Source: Phycisphaerae bacterium
Lineage (GTDB): Bacteria > Planctomycetota > Phycisphaerae > UBA1845
Reading direction: 5' to 3'
Length of the DNA: 56,610 nt
Assembly (NCBI GenBank): GCA_029260115.1
Contig: JAJDDW010000078.1
Coordinates: forward strand, 1-56,610
Part shown: piece by piece, positions 44,646 to 52,789 of the stretch
How positions within the stretch are numbered: the first letter of the stretch is position 1
Layout of the letters: every line of letters starts with the position of its first letter
Notes under the pieces: generated by a model
Seen by the model: the letters and a program-made list of their open reading frames with translations, nothing else
Database searches by the model: none
What the model was told of the DNA's origin: nothing
Made by a program: the position numbers and the translations under genes

Positions 44646-46334
44646 TCAACCAGGAAGATTATCAGCAGCGATTGTCGAGCCTTGATACGCCCGCAAATCA
44701 ACATGGATCGTACGTTTGGATTGTGGCAAATAAATATCAACCGTGTGATCTTCTGGCGGTGCTGGATTAACAGCTTCGTACACATCGATATGCCTACGCC
44801 GCATTTTACTGCCCCAACTTACATATAAACTATCCGTATCCACAAGACGATACGCATCACTTTGCGCAAGGTGATCGCGCAGCATCGTGTCCTGCTCAAC
44901 ACCCGTGCGATTGGCCCGCTCTACAAAAATATAGGGGAAACTATACCGATCCAGAATTTTACCAATATCGTCAACCGACGAAACCGTTGTGGAAAAATCA
45001 ATGGCTGGTACTACGTTGCAGGTGTAAAATAACTTACTCGCCCGAACCACTACCGAACTACGCCAAGGCATATGCTCTCGAACCGCAAACACAAAATCTC
45101 CATCTCGAACACCGCTAAACAACACGGCTCGACCTTGCATATAATTATTTTTCCCAGCAACCGCCAATCCGTAATCGGGTTCCAATGTAATCGGCTGAGC
45201 GTATCCCTGCCATATAAGCGTCACTACACACATAGCCATAGCCAACCCACGAGTCACTGCCCCCGGCAAGCGTAGACGTAAAGACTCCACCGTCATCGCC
45301 GCCCAAATAGCCAGCGGAAAGAGGCCAATACATATAAATCGAGGATTCTTACAATCGATCGAACTCAGCATCACATAGCAAGCCGTAAACCAACCAGCCA
45401 GGAACACACCCAATACCACCGACCGCTTAAAACACAGCGCCAAACCCACCGCCGCCAATACCAACAGTGGCCAGCCAACCATAGATGTCATATGTTTGCC
45501 ATAAAACCAAAGCCCCGCCCAGCCAACACCTTCGGCATGATTGCTATACCCGCTTATCACCTGACGACCAAGCTCATCGAGCATAAAGAACACAGCGAAG
45601 CTGCTCGCTAAACATATACTTACGCTAGTCATCGCCTGCCGAGAACTTGCCCGCCCCATTCTCCACAAGACGACAACGCTGATGCAAAATGCACCAGATA
45701 GAAACATCGCAGGCTGCTTAAAAAATATAGCCATCAATGCCAGGGCGTGAGCCAGTAATAGGCCACGCCACGAAGGACGCTGAATATAACCGCTGAATAC
45801 AACGCCCGCCCAAATCAGCACCGCTAGCGTAGGAATCTCCAACATCGCCTGCCGACCCCATGTCACAAAACTCGGCATCGTCACCAACGCAACCACGGCT
45901 AACACGCTCGCGCCTCGGCTCATCCAACGACGCGCAAACACATACGCCCCACCGGCGGCGATCAATCCAAAAAATACCACACATAACCGAGCCGTTTGAA
46001 CACTGACCCCGAAGATGGCAAAAAAACCAGCTTCGACAATGGCAAAACCAGGCGGGTAATGTTTTCCGATACCCAGCGTCGGATATCGTCCATACTGCTG
46101 CTCGGCAAAGGCCATGGGCGAGACCCACGCTGCTGGACCAGCGCGGACCCAATCGAAAACCAACACGCCATCCATGGCATGCGCCGCCCCGTCGCCAGAT
46201 CGAAATCCGCCAACAGACATAGCACTACCAAGCACCAACGCTGTCACAGCCAACGTCAATGCGAGACACCACAAGTCTCTGCGTCCCCACGAACAACAAA
46301 GCTCAGAATGATCAAAATGTGAATTCGCCGTCAC
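44646..46334 (-). CDS. GT39-like membrane glycosyltransferase
   Basis: A protein of about 562 residues with many membrane segments and a loop after the first with GGFRSGDGAAHAMDG, then YGRYPTLGIGKHYPPGFAIVEAGFFAIFGVS, the typical layout of ArnT/PMT (GT39, GT-C fold) enzymes that move sugars from polyprenyl phosphate to lipids or proteins on the outer face of the inner membrane. The C-terminal 150 residues form a periplasmic domain. GTG 46334 is preferred because GGGAGAG lies about nine bases upstream; TTG 46367 is possible. Acceptor unknown. It faces the HEAT gene convergently. Confidence 0.75.
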   Translation of the reverse strand: MTANSHFDHSELCCSWGRRDLWCLALTLAVTALVLGSAMSVGGFRSGDGAAHAMDGVLVFDWVRAGPAAWVSPMAFAEQQYGRYPTLGIGKHYPPGFAIVEAGFFAIFGVSVQTARLCVVFFGLIAAGGAYVFARRWMSRGASVLAVVALVTMPSFVTWGRQAMLEIPTLAVLIWAGVVFSGYIQRPSWRGLLLAHALALMAIFFKQPAMFLSGAFCISVVVLWRMGRASSRQAMTSVSICLASSFAVFFMLDELGRQVISGYSNHAEGVGWAGLWFYGKHMTSMVGWPLLVLAAVGLALCFKRSVVLGVFLAGWFTACYVMLSSIDCKNPRFICIGLFPLAIWAAMTVESLRLRLPGAVTRGLAMAMCVVTLIWQGYAQPITLEPDYGLAVAGKNNYMQGRAVLFSGVRDGDFVFAVREHMPWRSSVVVRASKLFYTCNVVPAIDFSTTVSSVDDIGKILDRYSFPYIFVERANRTGVEQDTMLRDHLAQSDAYRLVDTDSLYVSWGSKMRRRHIDVYEAVNPAPPEDHTVDIYLPQSKRTIHVDLRAYQGSTIAADNLPG

Positions 46335-46544
46335 CAAACGAAACTCTCCCGATGGCCGACCTAACAAAATCTACCCAAAGGCTTTTTCAACACACTAGGC
46401 AATGGCATATCGGACATGCTATGAAATGTATTTGGCAATAATTGAGGGGCATCGGCCAATAGCCCAATGGTCAGGAAGCAAGCTGAAGATAATGTGTGTT
46501 ACCAGTATCGCTAGGCAATTGTTGCTGATCAAATCGGCTGTAAG

Positions 46545-47138
46545 TTACGGCCAAATCTCAACCGGGTCACCGAGCCGTAAGACTTGGAAAAGCTCTTCGA
46601 TGTGGGCATCCGAAACAGCCACGCAACCGGCCGTTGAACCTTGACCGACACGACCGCCGTGTAGACCAATCCCACCACCCAACGCCGTCGACCAATCGGG
46701 ACATCGCCCCTCATCTAAAGCCGCCCGCAGCGCCTCAGCCTCACCTTCGGTAATCAGCCCCAAGGTAAGCCCAGAAGTGACGGCGCGTTCATTGGGATAA
46801 TCGATCCCCAAAAATCGATGGTAAGGGCTATCTGGATTCGCGGTGACAATATGAAAACGTCCGATAGGCGTCCGCCTATCACCATCACGAACTTTCCCGC
46901 CCGTCGCCTGCCTGCCAATATTGACGTGATATGTCCGCACCAAATCATCGCCGTCGTACAAATACAATAGCCGAGACTCTTTGAGTATCACGACTAGAGG
47001 AGATTGAACAACCAGCCCGTCAGGCTCACCCGCCGAAGATTTCGACGGAATTCGCTTGAACGAAACCATCAGCAGCGCAGCACCGATCAAGGCTACGACG
47101 ACCACGGACGAAAACGCTCGACGATAGATTTGTGCCAT
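46545..47138 (-). CDS. L,D-transpeptidase (YkuD domain)
   Basis: The 197 residues start at ATG 47138, which has an excellent ribosome binding site (GGGAGGGAAG). An N-terminal membrane anchor (about 8-26) leads to a YkuD domain (about 47-197) with the active-site pattern H160-GG...S168-TAGC172-VAVSD. Such enzymes form or exchange peptidoglycan cross-links through the Cys, or attach proteins to peptidoglycan. Periplasmic. It is encoded divergently from an ECF sigma factor with about 106 bases between, so the sigma factor could control it. Confidence 0.92.
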   Translation of the reverse strand: MAQIYRRAFSSVVVVALIGAALLMVSFKRIPSKSSAGEPDGLVVQSPLVVILKESRLLYLYDGDDLVRTYHVNIGRQATGGKVRDGDRRTPIGRFHIVTANPDSPYHRFLGIDYPNERAVTSGLTLGLITEGEAEALRAALDEGRCPDWSTALGGGIGLHGGRVGQGSTAGCVAVSDAHIEELFQVLRLGDPVEIWP

Positions 47139-47244
47139 CTTCCCTCCCTGGAAACAGCCAAAAACAACGAAATGACCATAAATCACCCGGCGATAGTCAG
47201 AGATTATCGTCGCCTCAGCACAAATGTTAGGATACAATGAGCAA

Positions 47245-47850
47245 ATGGACGCGCCAACGGATGAACAACTATTGCAGGAATATATCGCCGGCCAAGTAGC
47301 CAGCTTCGAGCTATTGGTCCGCCGTCACAGTAGTGAATTATTCAAATTTGTCGTGCGATTCACGTCCGATTCAGTCTCGGCAGAAGACGTCGTCCAAGAG
47401 ACCTTTTTACAGGTCCACACAGCAGCCGACCGCTTTGACCCGGAGCGGCGTTTCAAACCCTGGCTATTCACGATCGCGGCCAATAAAGCCCGCGACTACC
47501 TCAGAAAGCGTAAACGGCGGCACGAACTTTCCTTCGAGGCCAACGTATCCAATCAGGACGACTCCGGTCAGCGATACCTCGACATGCTCTCAGACGACAG
47601 CCCTGAGTCAGATGAAGGGTTACTTATAGAAGAAAAGCGGGCCATCATTAAAGCCACGGTTGATGCCATGCCTGATAAGCTTCGAGAAATACTGATTTTA
47701 GCCTACTTTCACCGACTGGCTTATAAGGAAATCGGCGAGATTATAGACATTCCCGTAGGCACGGTAAAAAGCCGACTACACACAGCCGTGGCCTCTTTTC
47801 GCGGGCTTTACGATTCTCAAGCAAAAAAGCGATCTGAGCGTGAACCGTGA
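47245..47850 (+). CDS. ECF-type RNA polymerase sigma factor
   Basis: From ATG 47245 the protein has 201 residues; an upstream ATG at 47224 would add seven. Region 2: FELLVRRHSSELFKFVVRFT...SAEDVVQETFLQVHTA...FKPWLFTIAANKARDYLRKRKRR. Region 4: MPDKLREILILAYFHRLAYKEIGEIIDIPVGTVKSRLHTAVASFR. It precedes a membrane protein with an anti-sigma-like N-terminus by 91 bases and is divergent from the L,D-transpeptidase gene. Confidence 0.93.
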   Translation: MDAPTDEQLLQEYIAGQVASFELLVRRHSSELFKFVVRFTSDSVSAEDVVQETFLQVHTAADRFDPERRFKPWLFTIAANKARDYLRKRKRRHELSFEANVSNQDDSGQRYLDMLSDDSPESDEGLLIEEKRAIIKATVDAMPDKLREILILAYFHRLAYKEIGEIIDIPVGTVKSRLHTAVASFRGLYDSQAKKRSEREP

Positions 47851-47941
47851 ACAGGCCGTAGCCGTAAGACAGGTAGCGAGTTTTGACCTATGAGGGTCAT
47901 GTACTACAAAGGTTGCTCTTTTAAAATTGGACTTGGCACAT

Positions 47942-48994
47942 ATGCCCGAACAGCGAAACGCAGAATCACTTTTGCTCGACCTTCACCTTGATCGACTTAG
48001 CCGAGAGGACAGGGTCTGGCTTGAGGCGAAACTCCTCCTGGATGCCGATCTACGGGCTAAGTCCGATAAGCTTGGTAACATCCTCCGCCCGCTAGACCAT
48101 TGGTCCGCGCCTCAGCCGTCGGCCAACCTGGCGGACAAAATCTTGGCCGCCGTACGCAAATCTGGTGAATCGCCGACGTCCGAAGGGAATTTGACATTTG
48201 CGCCTGTTGAGTCGAATCGCTTTTCCCGGGCTATGCCAGTCCGATCGTTACGTGAACTTTTCGCAATTGCCGCCTGCGTAGCACTTATCGCCACCGTGGC
48301 TGTCCCTGCGATTTATGGGGTTCGGGCGCAGGCGAAACTTAGCCAATGTTCCAGCAATCTCGGCTCAATTTTTCAAGGCGTCCGTTTATATCAAGCGGCC
48401 TTTAGTGGCGCATTGCCTTATGCTGGCAACGACGACGGCGCGTCTTGGCTTCCTGGTAGCGATAGCGGCGCACCTTATATGTCAAACAGCCGGCACGTAT
48501 ACCTGCTCGCCAAACTCAATTACGGCCCTCAACCAGAAAACTTCACGTGTCCGTGTTGTAGCACCTCTGTCGCGATGCAGCCTGACCAGTTAGCTTCCTA
48601 TAACGACTTCGCTCAAAGCGCGAACATTACTTATGCTTCTCTAAACATGGCTGGCAAGACTCCGAACCATCGGCCACGCGGCGCTATTGCTTACATGAGC
48701 GATGCGAACCCTATGTTCGTAGATGGCCGATTCGATGCGAAGGTCAATCCCATGAGTGCCAACTCCCCGACACACGGTGGCCGAGGACAAGCCGTGCTGA
48801 CGCTAGACGGAACCGTCCGTCAGATGACCACGCCTGTTTACGGTGCTAAAAAAGATAACCTATGGATGGCTGGCGACATTCGCTACTACAACGGCACGGA
48901 AACCACGGCCACGGAAGATGACGCCTTCCTAATCCAAGGTTATCCAGCCACCGACAAGAAACTAATCACACGATCTCGTCTGCAGCAGTACTAA
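47942..48994 (+). CDS. Anti-sigma-like protein fused to a pseudopilin-like (DUF1559-type) domain
   Basis: From ATG 47942 the protein has 350 residues. Residues 1-95 are a cytosolic helical part with low similarity to anti-sigma N-termini (LLDLHLDRLSREDRVWLEAKLLLDADLRAK). Residues 101-160 read like a type IV prepilin-like segment: RSLRELFAIAACVALIATVAVPAIYGVRAQAKLSQCSSNLGSIFQGVRLY, with E105 where pilins have Glu5, but without the G-F-T cleavage motif. The periplasmic part has a CPCC motif and a terminal HGGRGQAVLTLDG (277-289) like the H-x-DG motif of DUF1559 proteins. It probably restrains the sigma factor and senses something outside through the pilin-like domain. Confidence 0.7.
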   Translation: MPEQRNAESLLLDLHLDRLSREDRVWLEAKLLLDADLRAKSDKLGNILRPLDHWSAPQPSANLADKILAAVRKSGESPTSEGNLTFAPVESNRFSRAMPVRSLRELFAIAACVALIATVAVPAIYGVRAQAKLSQCSSNLGSIFQGVRLYQAAFSGALPYAGNDDGASWLPGSDSGAPYMSNSRHVYLLAKLNYGPQPENFTCPCCSTSVAMQPDQLASYNDFAQSANITYASLNMAGKTPNHRPRGAIAYMSDANPMFVDGRFDAKVNPMSANSPTHGGRGQAVLTLDGTVRQMTTPVYGAKKDNLWMAGDIRYYNGTETTATEDDAFLIQGYPATDKKLITRSRLQQY

Positions 48995-49379
48995 GTCGTT
49001 TCGTCATGCGGCGCTGGGTGGCATGCCCAAGCTGACAGCGGGCATGGAATAGCCAGAGGTGCTACGTTCGCGTCATCTTAGTTCCAACATGCCCGCGCCT
49101 GGTGGCTTGAGCATGCCACCCGCCGCTTTCTAATCTCAATGCGTCTCATCGATCCCCCCCAGGTCTAGTAAGAAGAACCTAGGCCACACGACATTTCGTG
49201 GCGAGGTAAATAATGCAGTTTACGCAGTACTACTTAGTGATTGCGTTGTCCATTCAGTAAATACTTGAACCGTGCCGCTCATGTTGCTAGACTTGACTTC
49301 GACAGTTCGATAGTTAGGCAGCGTCAACGCACCGGCTCACATGTAGTTTAGCCGGTGATTAGTCCAGGGAGGATAGACC
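48995..49379. other. Intergenic region with REP doublet
   Basis: These 385 bases hold the inverted REP pair at 49015-49120 and otherwise nothing I recognise. A GGGAGG motif (49368-49373) just before 49380 is the ribosome binding site of the BamE-like gene. Confidence 0.45.
49015..49120. repeat. Paired inverted REP palindromes (RAYT-linked)
   Basis: The left half TGGGTGGCATGCCCAAGC (49015-49032) matches 7559-7576. The right half (49089-49120, containing CGCGCCTGGTGGCTTG and GCATGCCACCC) matches 8268-8300 with one change. They point toward each other, like the pair flanking the RAYT gene, with about 55 bases between, so this may be a short non-autonomous relative of that element. Confidence 0.6.
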
Positions 49380-49826
49380 ATGAAATATTGCTATGCTTTG
49401 TCGTTGTGTATGATTACCGGGTGCATGTCTGCAGGAGAGCATTCGGCTAGATTGCATTCCTCACAGGAGCAGCGGCTTACGGTGGGTGTCGTTCAGAAGG
49501 AGATCCGCAACGGCATGTCGCAGGCCGATGTAGCCGCATCGTTAGGTTCTCCCAATATAGTAACAAAAGATGCCGGTGGGACGGAAACTTGGATTTATGA
49601 CAAGATAGCCACGGAAGCATCTTACTCGAATGATTCCGGTGGGATTAGCGGCATGGCCGGTGCTGGCGGCACGCCCGGCCGCGCCTTGGTTCTTGGTGGC
49701 ATTGGTGCGGGCTACAACGCCTCGTCCGGCGCAGCGGCTACAAGCCAGCGCACGCTTACGGTAATTATTAAGTTCGACAATGCTAGCCTCGTGTTCGATT
49801 TTTCGTACCACTCAAGCAGGTTCTAA
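49380..49826 (+). CDS. BamE/SmpA-like small lipoprotein
   Basis: The 148 residues begin with a short signal and lipobox ITGC (C15). The domain VGVVQKEIRNGMSQADVAASLGSPNIVTKDAGGTETWIYDKI matches the SmpA/OmlA (BamE-type) pattern 'G.s..dV...lG.P......g.e.W.Y'. The middle is Gly/Ala-rich. Probably a periplasmic or outer-membrane lipoprotein. ATG 49380 is preceded by GGGAGG. It is co-directional with another lipoprotein 24 bases further on. Confidence 0.75.
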   Translation: MKYCYALSLCMITGCMSAGEHSARLHSSQEQRLTVGVVQKEIRNGMSQADVAASLGSPNIVTKDAGGTETWIYDKIATEASYSNDSGGISGMAGAGGTPGRALVLGGIGAGYNASSGAAATSQRTLTVIIKFDNASLVFDFSYHSSRF

Positions 49827-49850
49827 TAACCCGAAAGGATGACAAGCGAT

Positions 49851-50345
49851 ATGAAAAGGCTGGTCATAACTTCTTGCATCGCCTTGCTGCTGCTCGCTTC
49901 ATGCGCCGAACAAAAAATCGCCATGACGCAGTTGCAAGTACGTCAAATGCAGACTCGTTCTTACAATATCAACGAACCCAAGCGAGCGTTGAAATCAGTC
50001 CTCAACGTATTGCAAGACGAATCATATATCCCGCAGCAGGCTAATTTGGATTTAGGCTATATACATGCCATTAAAGAGGTAGATATTACCAAGGGTGGCG
50101 AAGAGTTCTGGTCCAAGTTTTGGAAAGGCCGCGACGCCCGCTGGCGGAAGAACTCTATTTTGGATTGCGCAGTCAACGTCACAGAAATAAAGGACGGCAT
50201 GAGACTTCGCGTAAACTTCCAAGTAAAAATGCTGAATAACAAGGGCGAAGTGATAACCGTTGCAGCCATCGAAGACCCGGTTTTCTATCAAAACTTCTTG
50301 CAGAAAGTTGATAAGGGCGTGTTTCTCGAGAAGCAAGGCTTGTAA
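49851..50345 (+). CDS. Small lipoprotein of unknown function
   Basis: Started at ATG 49851 (MKRLVITSCIALLLLASC, lipobox LASC with C18) the protein has 164 residues; an ATG at 49839 would leave no ribosome binding site. It is an alpha/beta protein with NEPKRALKSVLNVLQDESYIPQQANLDLGYIHAIKEV, which resembles proteobacterial lipoproteins of unassigned family. Probably in one transcript with the BamE-like gene. A repeat element follows 11 bases after the stop. Confidence 0.65.
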   Translation: MKRLVITSCIALLLLASCAEQKIAMTQLQVRQMQTRSYNINEPKRALKSVLNVLQDESYIPQQANLDLGYIHAIKEVDITKGGEEFWSKFWKGRDARWRKNSILDCAVNVTEIKDGMRLRVNFQVKMLNNKGEVITVAAIEDPVFYQNFLQKVDKGVFLEKQGL

Positions 50346-50356
50346 TTAGGGGGGTA

Positions 50357-50405
50357 GGCCGGGCAGCCCAAGTCCTTCTGTTTCGACCTGGGGGAGTCGA
50401 TGATT
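50357..50405 (+). repeat. 3'-flanking repeat element, copy 3
   Basis: GGCCGGGCAGCCCAAGTCCT, a T-rich centre, then GGGGGAGTCGATGATT. Over about 49 bases it is close to 44549-44597 (same spacing, GAGTCGATGATT identical). Confidence 0.55.
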
Positions 50406-50720
50406 CTTGCAATGCGACGGCTTGAATCACACGACGACCACCCACCCTTGCGATCACGCCTCGAATTTTTTCTATATTAAGGTATTCGGTAATTACACCG
50501 GCCAGTCGTTTCGTCATGCAATAGCATGACGAATGCGGCGATGCTTGGCCACGTACCCGCCGGCCGCGTGGATGGCAACATAGCCTGACGAATCAAATGG
50601 TAAGCTAGCAAGCACGTCCACATTTTCTTGCGAACCGCACCGGGCGTCTTACCGCGTAGGACATCCATACCCAGCGTCATGAAACTGCAGCCAGGATAAT
50701 TCGCAAACAAAAATCAACAT

Positions 50721-50763
50721 TTGACTTGAATAATCGTTCATGTTAATAAGTATTGAATTCAAT
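50721..50763 (+). promoter_or_regulatory. Promoter and candidate ArsR operator of the pst operon
   Basis: TTGACT (50721-50726) is a good -35; 17 bases on, TAATAA (50744-50749) is a weak -10. TGAATAATCGTTCA (50727-50740) is an imperfect palindrome of the SmtB/ArsR kind. ATTGAATTCAAT (50752-50763) is a perfect 12-bp palindrome. Both overlap the promoter of arsR, so autorepression is likely. Confidence 0.5.
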
Positions 50764-50786
50764 TGTGATTGGGAAAGCACGAAACT

Positions 50787-51089
50787 ATGCCATGTAAGAT
50801 TGATACTAAGACTTCTTGCGCTACGCTGTTGAAAGTTCTGGCTGACGAAACCCGCTTAGCCGTGCTCCGTCAGCTTATGAAACGCCCTAAGCACGTAGCC
50901 GAAATAAATGCTACGCTCGGAATCGAACAAACGCTGCTATCTCACCACCTAAAGACTCTCCGGGAAGCGGGGTTAGTCGTCGCTCAGCGCGATGGGAAGG
51001 CCGTGCTCTACTCGCTTGCGCCGGAGGTCGAAGATACCCGATCTGGCAAGGCGATTAATCTCGGCTGCTGCTTGGTGTCATTCAAATGA
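50787..51089 (+). CDS. ArsR-family transcriptional regulator
   Basis: From ATG 50787 the protein has 100 residues. The winged helix is clear: LLKVLADETRLAVLRQLMK, VAEINATLGIEQTLLSHHLKTLREAGLVVAQRDGKAVLYSLAPEV. Cys occur near the N-terminus (C3, C11) and as a terminal pair (LGCCLVSF), possible metal or arsenite ligands, but the classical ELCVCDL motif is absent (helix has EINATLG). First gene of the pstSCAB operon, 25 bases before pstS. Possible signals are arsenite, another metal or phosphate status; sequence alone does not decide. Confidence 0.88.
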   Translation: MPCKIDTKTSCATLLKVLADETRLAVLRQLMKRPKHVAEINATLGIEQTLLSHHLKTLREAGLVVAQRDGKAVLYSLAPEVEDTRSGKAINLGCCLVSFK

Positions 51090-51114
51090 AGCCTGCACAA
51101 ACAAGGAATGTCAT

Positions 51115-51942
51115 ATGAAATTAACGCCAATTAAAATGGCCATTGTATCGCTCCTCATTATGGGAACCATTGGCGCTTGTTCCAAATCTGATAGTTCGGA
51201 AAAGAAGCTTGTTCTAACTGGTTCGAGCACGGTTGCGCCGCTAGCTGTTGAGATTGGAAAACGGTTCGAGTCGCTGCACCCCGGAGTACGAGTGAACGTG
51301 CAAACCGGCGGTTCTTCGCGCGGTATCGCTGACACTCGAAGCGGCTTAGCTGACATCGGCATGGCATCCCGATCGCTCAAGGATTCGGAAAAAGGCCTCC
51401 AGGCCTTCGCCATCGCCCGCGACGGTATTTGCATTATTTTGCACAAAGCAAATATCGTATCAACCTTGAGCGATGAGCAGGTGGTCGCTATCTACACGGG
51501 AGCGATCAAAAACTGGAAGCACGTAGGCGGGCCTGATGCGCCGATTACGGTGGTCAACAAAGCTGAGGGACGAGCGACCCTTGAACTTTTTCTTCATTAC
51601 TTCGCGATCAAAAATACTGACATTCATCCCGACGTGGTCATCGGAGATAACGAGCAGGGCATTAAAACCGTCGCGGGAAATCCTGATGCGATAGGCTACG
51701 TGTCGATCGGCACGGCTGAGTATGATGAGACGCACGGTATTCCCATCAAGCTACTACCCGTGAATGGTGTAGCCGCGACCCTGGAAAATCTTAGTAACGG
51801 GTCGTTCCCCCTATCGCGACCGCTTAACCTGTTAACCAAAACGACCCCAACTGGACTCGCGAAGGAGTTCATCGAATTCGCCCGCTCCAAGCAGGTTCAC
51901 GACATTGTAAAGGAACAGTATTTTGTCCCGCTCGCGAAGTGA
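51115..51942 (+). CDS. pstS: Phosphate ABC transporter, substrate-binding lipoprotein
   Basis: From ATG 51115, with AAGGA eight bases upstream, it has 275 residues. Signal and lipobox (IGAC) are followed by the PstS-type fold: LTGSSTVAPLAVEIGKRFESLHPGVRVNVQTGGSSRGIADTRSGLADIGMASR, then DGICIILHKAN and PDAIGYVSIGTAEYDE. The TGSST and GGSSRG loops are typical phosphate contacts. It captures phosphate (possibly arsenate) in the periplasm for the PstCA permease encoded next. Confidence 0.93.
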   Translation: MKLTPIKMAIVSLLIMGTIGACSKSDSSEKKLVLTGSSTVAPLAVEIGKRFESLHPGVRVNVQTGGSSRGIADTRSGLADIGMASRSLKDSEKGLQAFAIARDGICIILHKANIVSTLSDEQVVAIYTGAIKNWKHVGGPDAPITVVNKAEGRATLELFLHYFAIKNTDIHPDVVIGDNEQGIKTVAGNPDAIGYVSIGTAEYDETHGIPIKLLPVNGVAATLENLSNGSFPLSRPLNLLTKTTPTGLAKEFIEFARSKQVHDIVKEQYFVPLAK

Positions 51943-52789
51943 CATTTTCCTTATCTGGGCTTTACGATGCTGTGCGGCGATTGCTGGCGCGATTGTTCTG
52001 TTGATCGGCGCATTCCTAGTCATCGAATCCATGCCGGCTTTGCAACATGTGGGCATCACGCGGTTTTTTACTGACGCGTCATGGCACCCATCAGCCGACG
52101 CTTCCCAGGGAACCTTTAACCTGGCCCCTATGCTATGGGGGACATTGCTGGCTATGTCCGGCTCAGTTCTATTAGCCACGCCGCTGGGTATCGGGTCTGC
52201 TGTATTTTGCCACTATTATGCACCGAGTTCAATTGCAAAATTCTATCGCAGGCTTATCGAACTACTAGCTGGCATTCCGTCGGTCGTGTACGGGTTCTGG
52301 GGATTGGTTGTGTTAGTGCCACTTATCCGACAGCTACAACCACCTGGCCCAAGCCTTCTTGCTGGTATCATTATACTCACGATCATGATTCTACCCACGG
52401 TAGCGCTGATGGCTGATGCCGCTTTGACCAATGTTCCGGCGCAATACCTACGCGGTGCGGCGGCGCTTGGGCTTTCCCGTTGGGGTACCATCCGTGGCGT
52501 GGTGTTCCCGGCTGCGAAGTCCGGAATTATCACAGGCGTAATACTTCAAACCGGGCGGGCGATCGGCGAAACGATGGCGATTCTCATGGTCTGCGGCAAC
52601 GTCGTTCAGACGCCTAGCCGAATCTTTGATCCCATCCGTACGCTCACAGCTAACATCGCTTTGGAAATGGCCTACGCAGGGGGCGATCATCGCTCTGCAC
52701 TTTTCGTCAGCGGGCTGATCCTGCTCGCGCTGATCGTGGTCCTGGTTAGCGCAGCTGAGGTGCATAGCAAGGGGCGCATCTATGGCTGA
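51923..52789 (+). CDS. pstC: Phosphate ABC transporter, permease subunit PstC
   Basis: The 288 residues start at TTG 51923 inside the end of pstS (20-base overlap) with AGGA eight bases before. Six hydrophobic segments and the permease EAA-like loop (ALTNVPAQYLRGAAALGLSRWGTIRGVVFPAAKSGIITGVILQTGRAIGETMAILMVCGN) identify PstC. Inner membrane; forms the channel with PstA. Upstream N-terminal DIFLIWALRCCAAIAGAIVLLIGAFLVIESMPAL is the first membrane helix. Confidence 0.94.
   Translation: MSRSRSDIFLIWALRCCAAIAGAIVLLIGAFLVIESMPALQHVGITRFFTDASWHPSADASQGTFNLAPMLWGTLLAMSGSVLLATPLGIGSAVFCHYYAPSSIAKFYRRLIELLAGIPSVVYGFWGLVVLVPLIRQLQPPGPSLLAGIIILTIMILPTVALMADAALTNVPAQYLRGAAALGLSRWGTIRGVVFPAAKSGIITGVILQTGRAIGETMAILMVCGNVVQTPSRIFDPIRTLTANIALEMAYAGGDHRSALFVSGLILLALIVVLVSAAEVHSKGRIYG

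Larger units (their letters stand above)
50346..50786. other. Intergenic region upstream of arsR-pst
   Basis: These 441 bases contain the 3'-flanking element (50357-50405), no credible gene, and the promoter/operator region (50721-50763). Confidence 0.45.

Noticed and set aside
7356..50405. The 3'-flanking elements as integron attC sites
   Set aside because: No GTTRRRY/RYYYAAC core sites were found and no integrase is present; kept only as an unexplained repeat.
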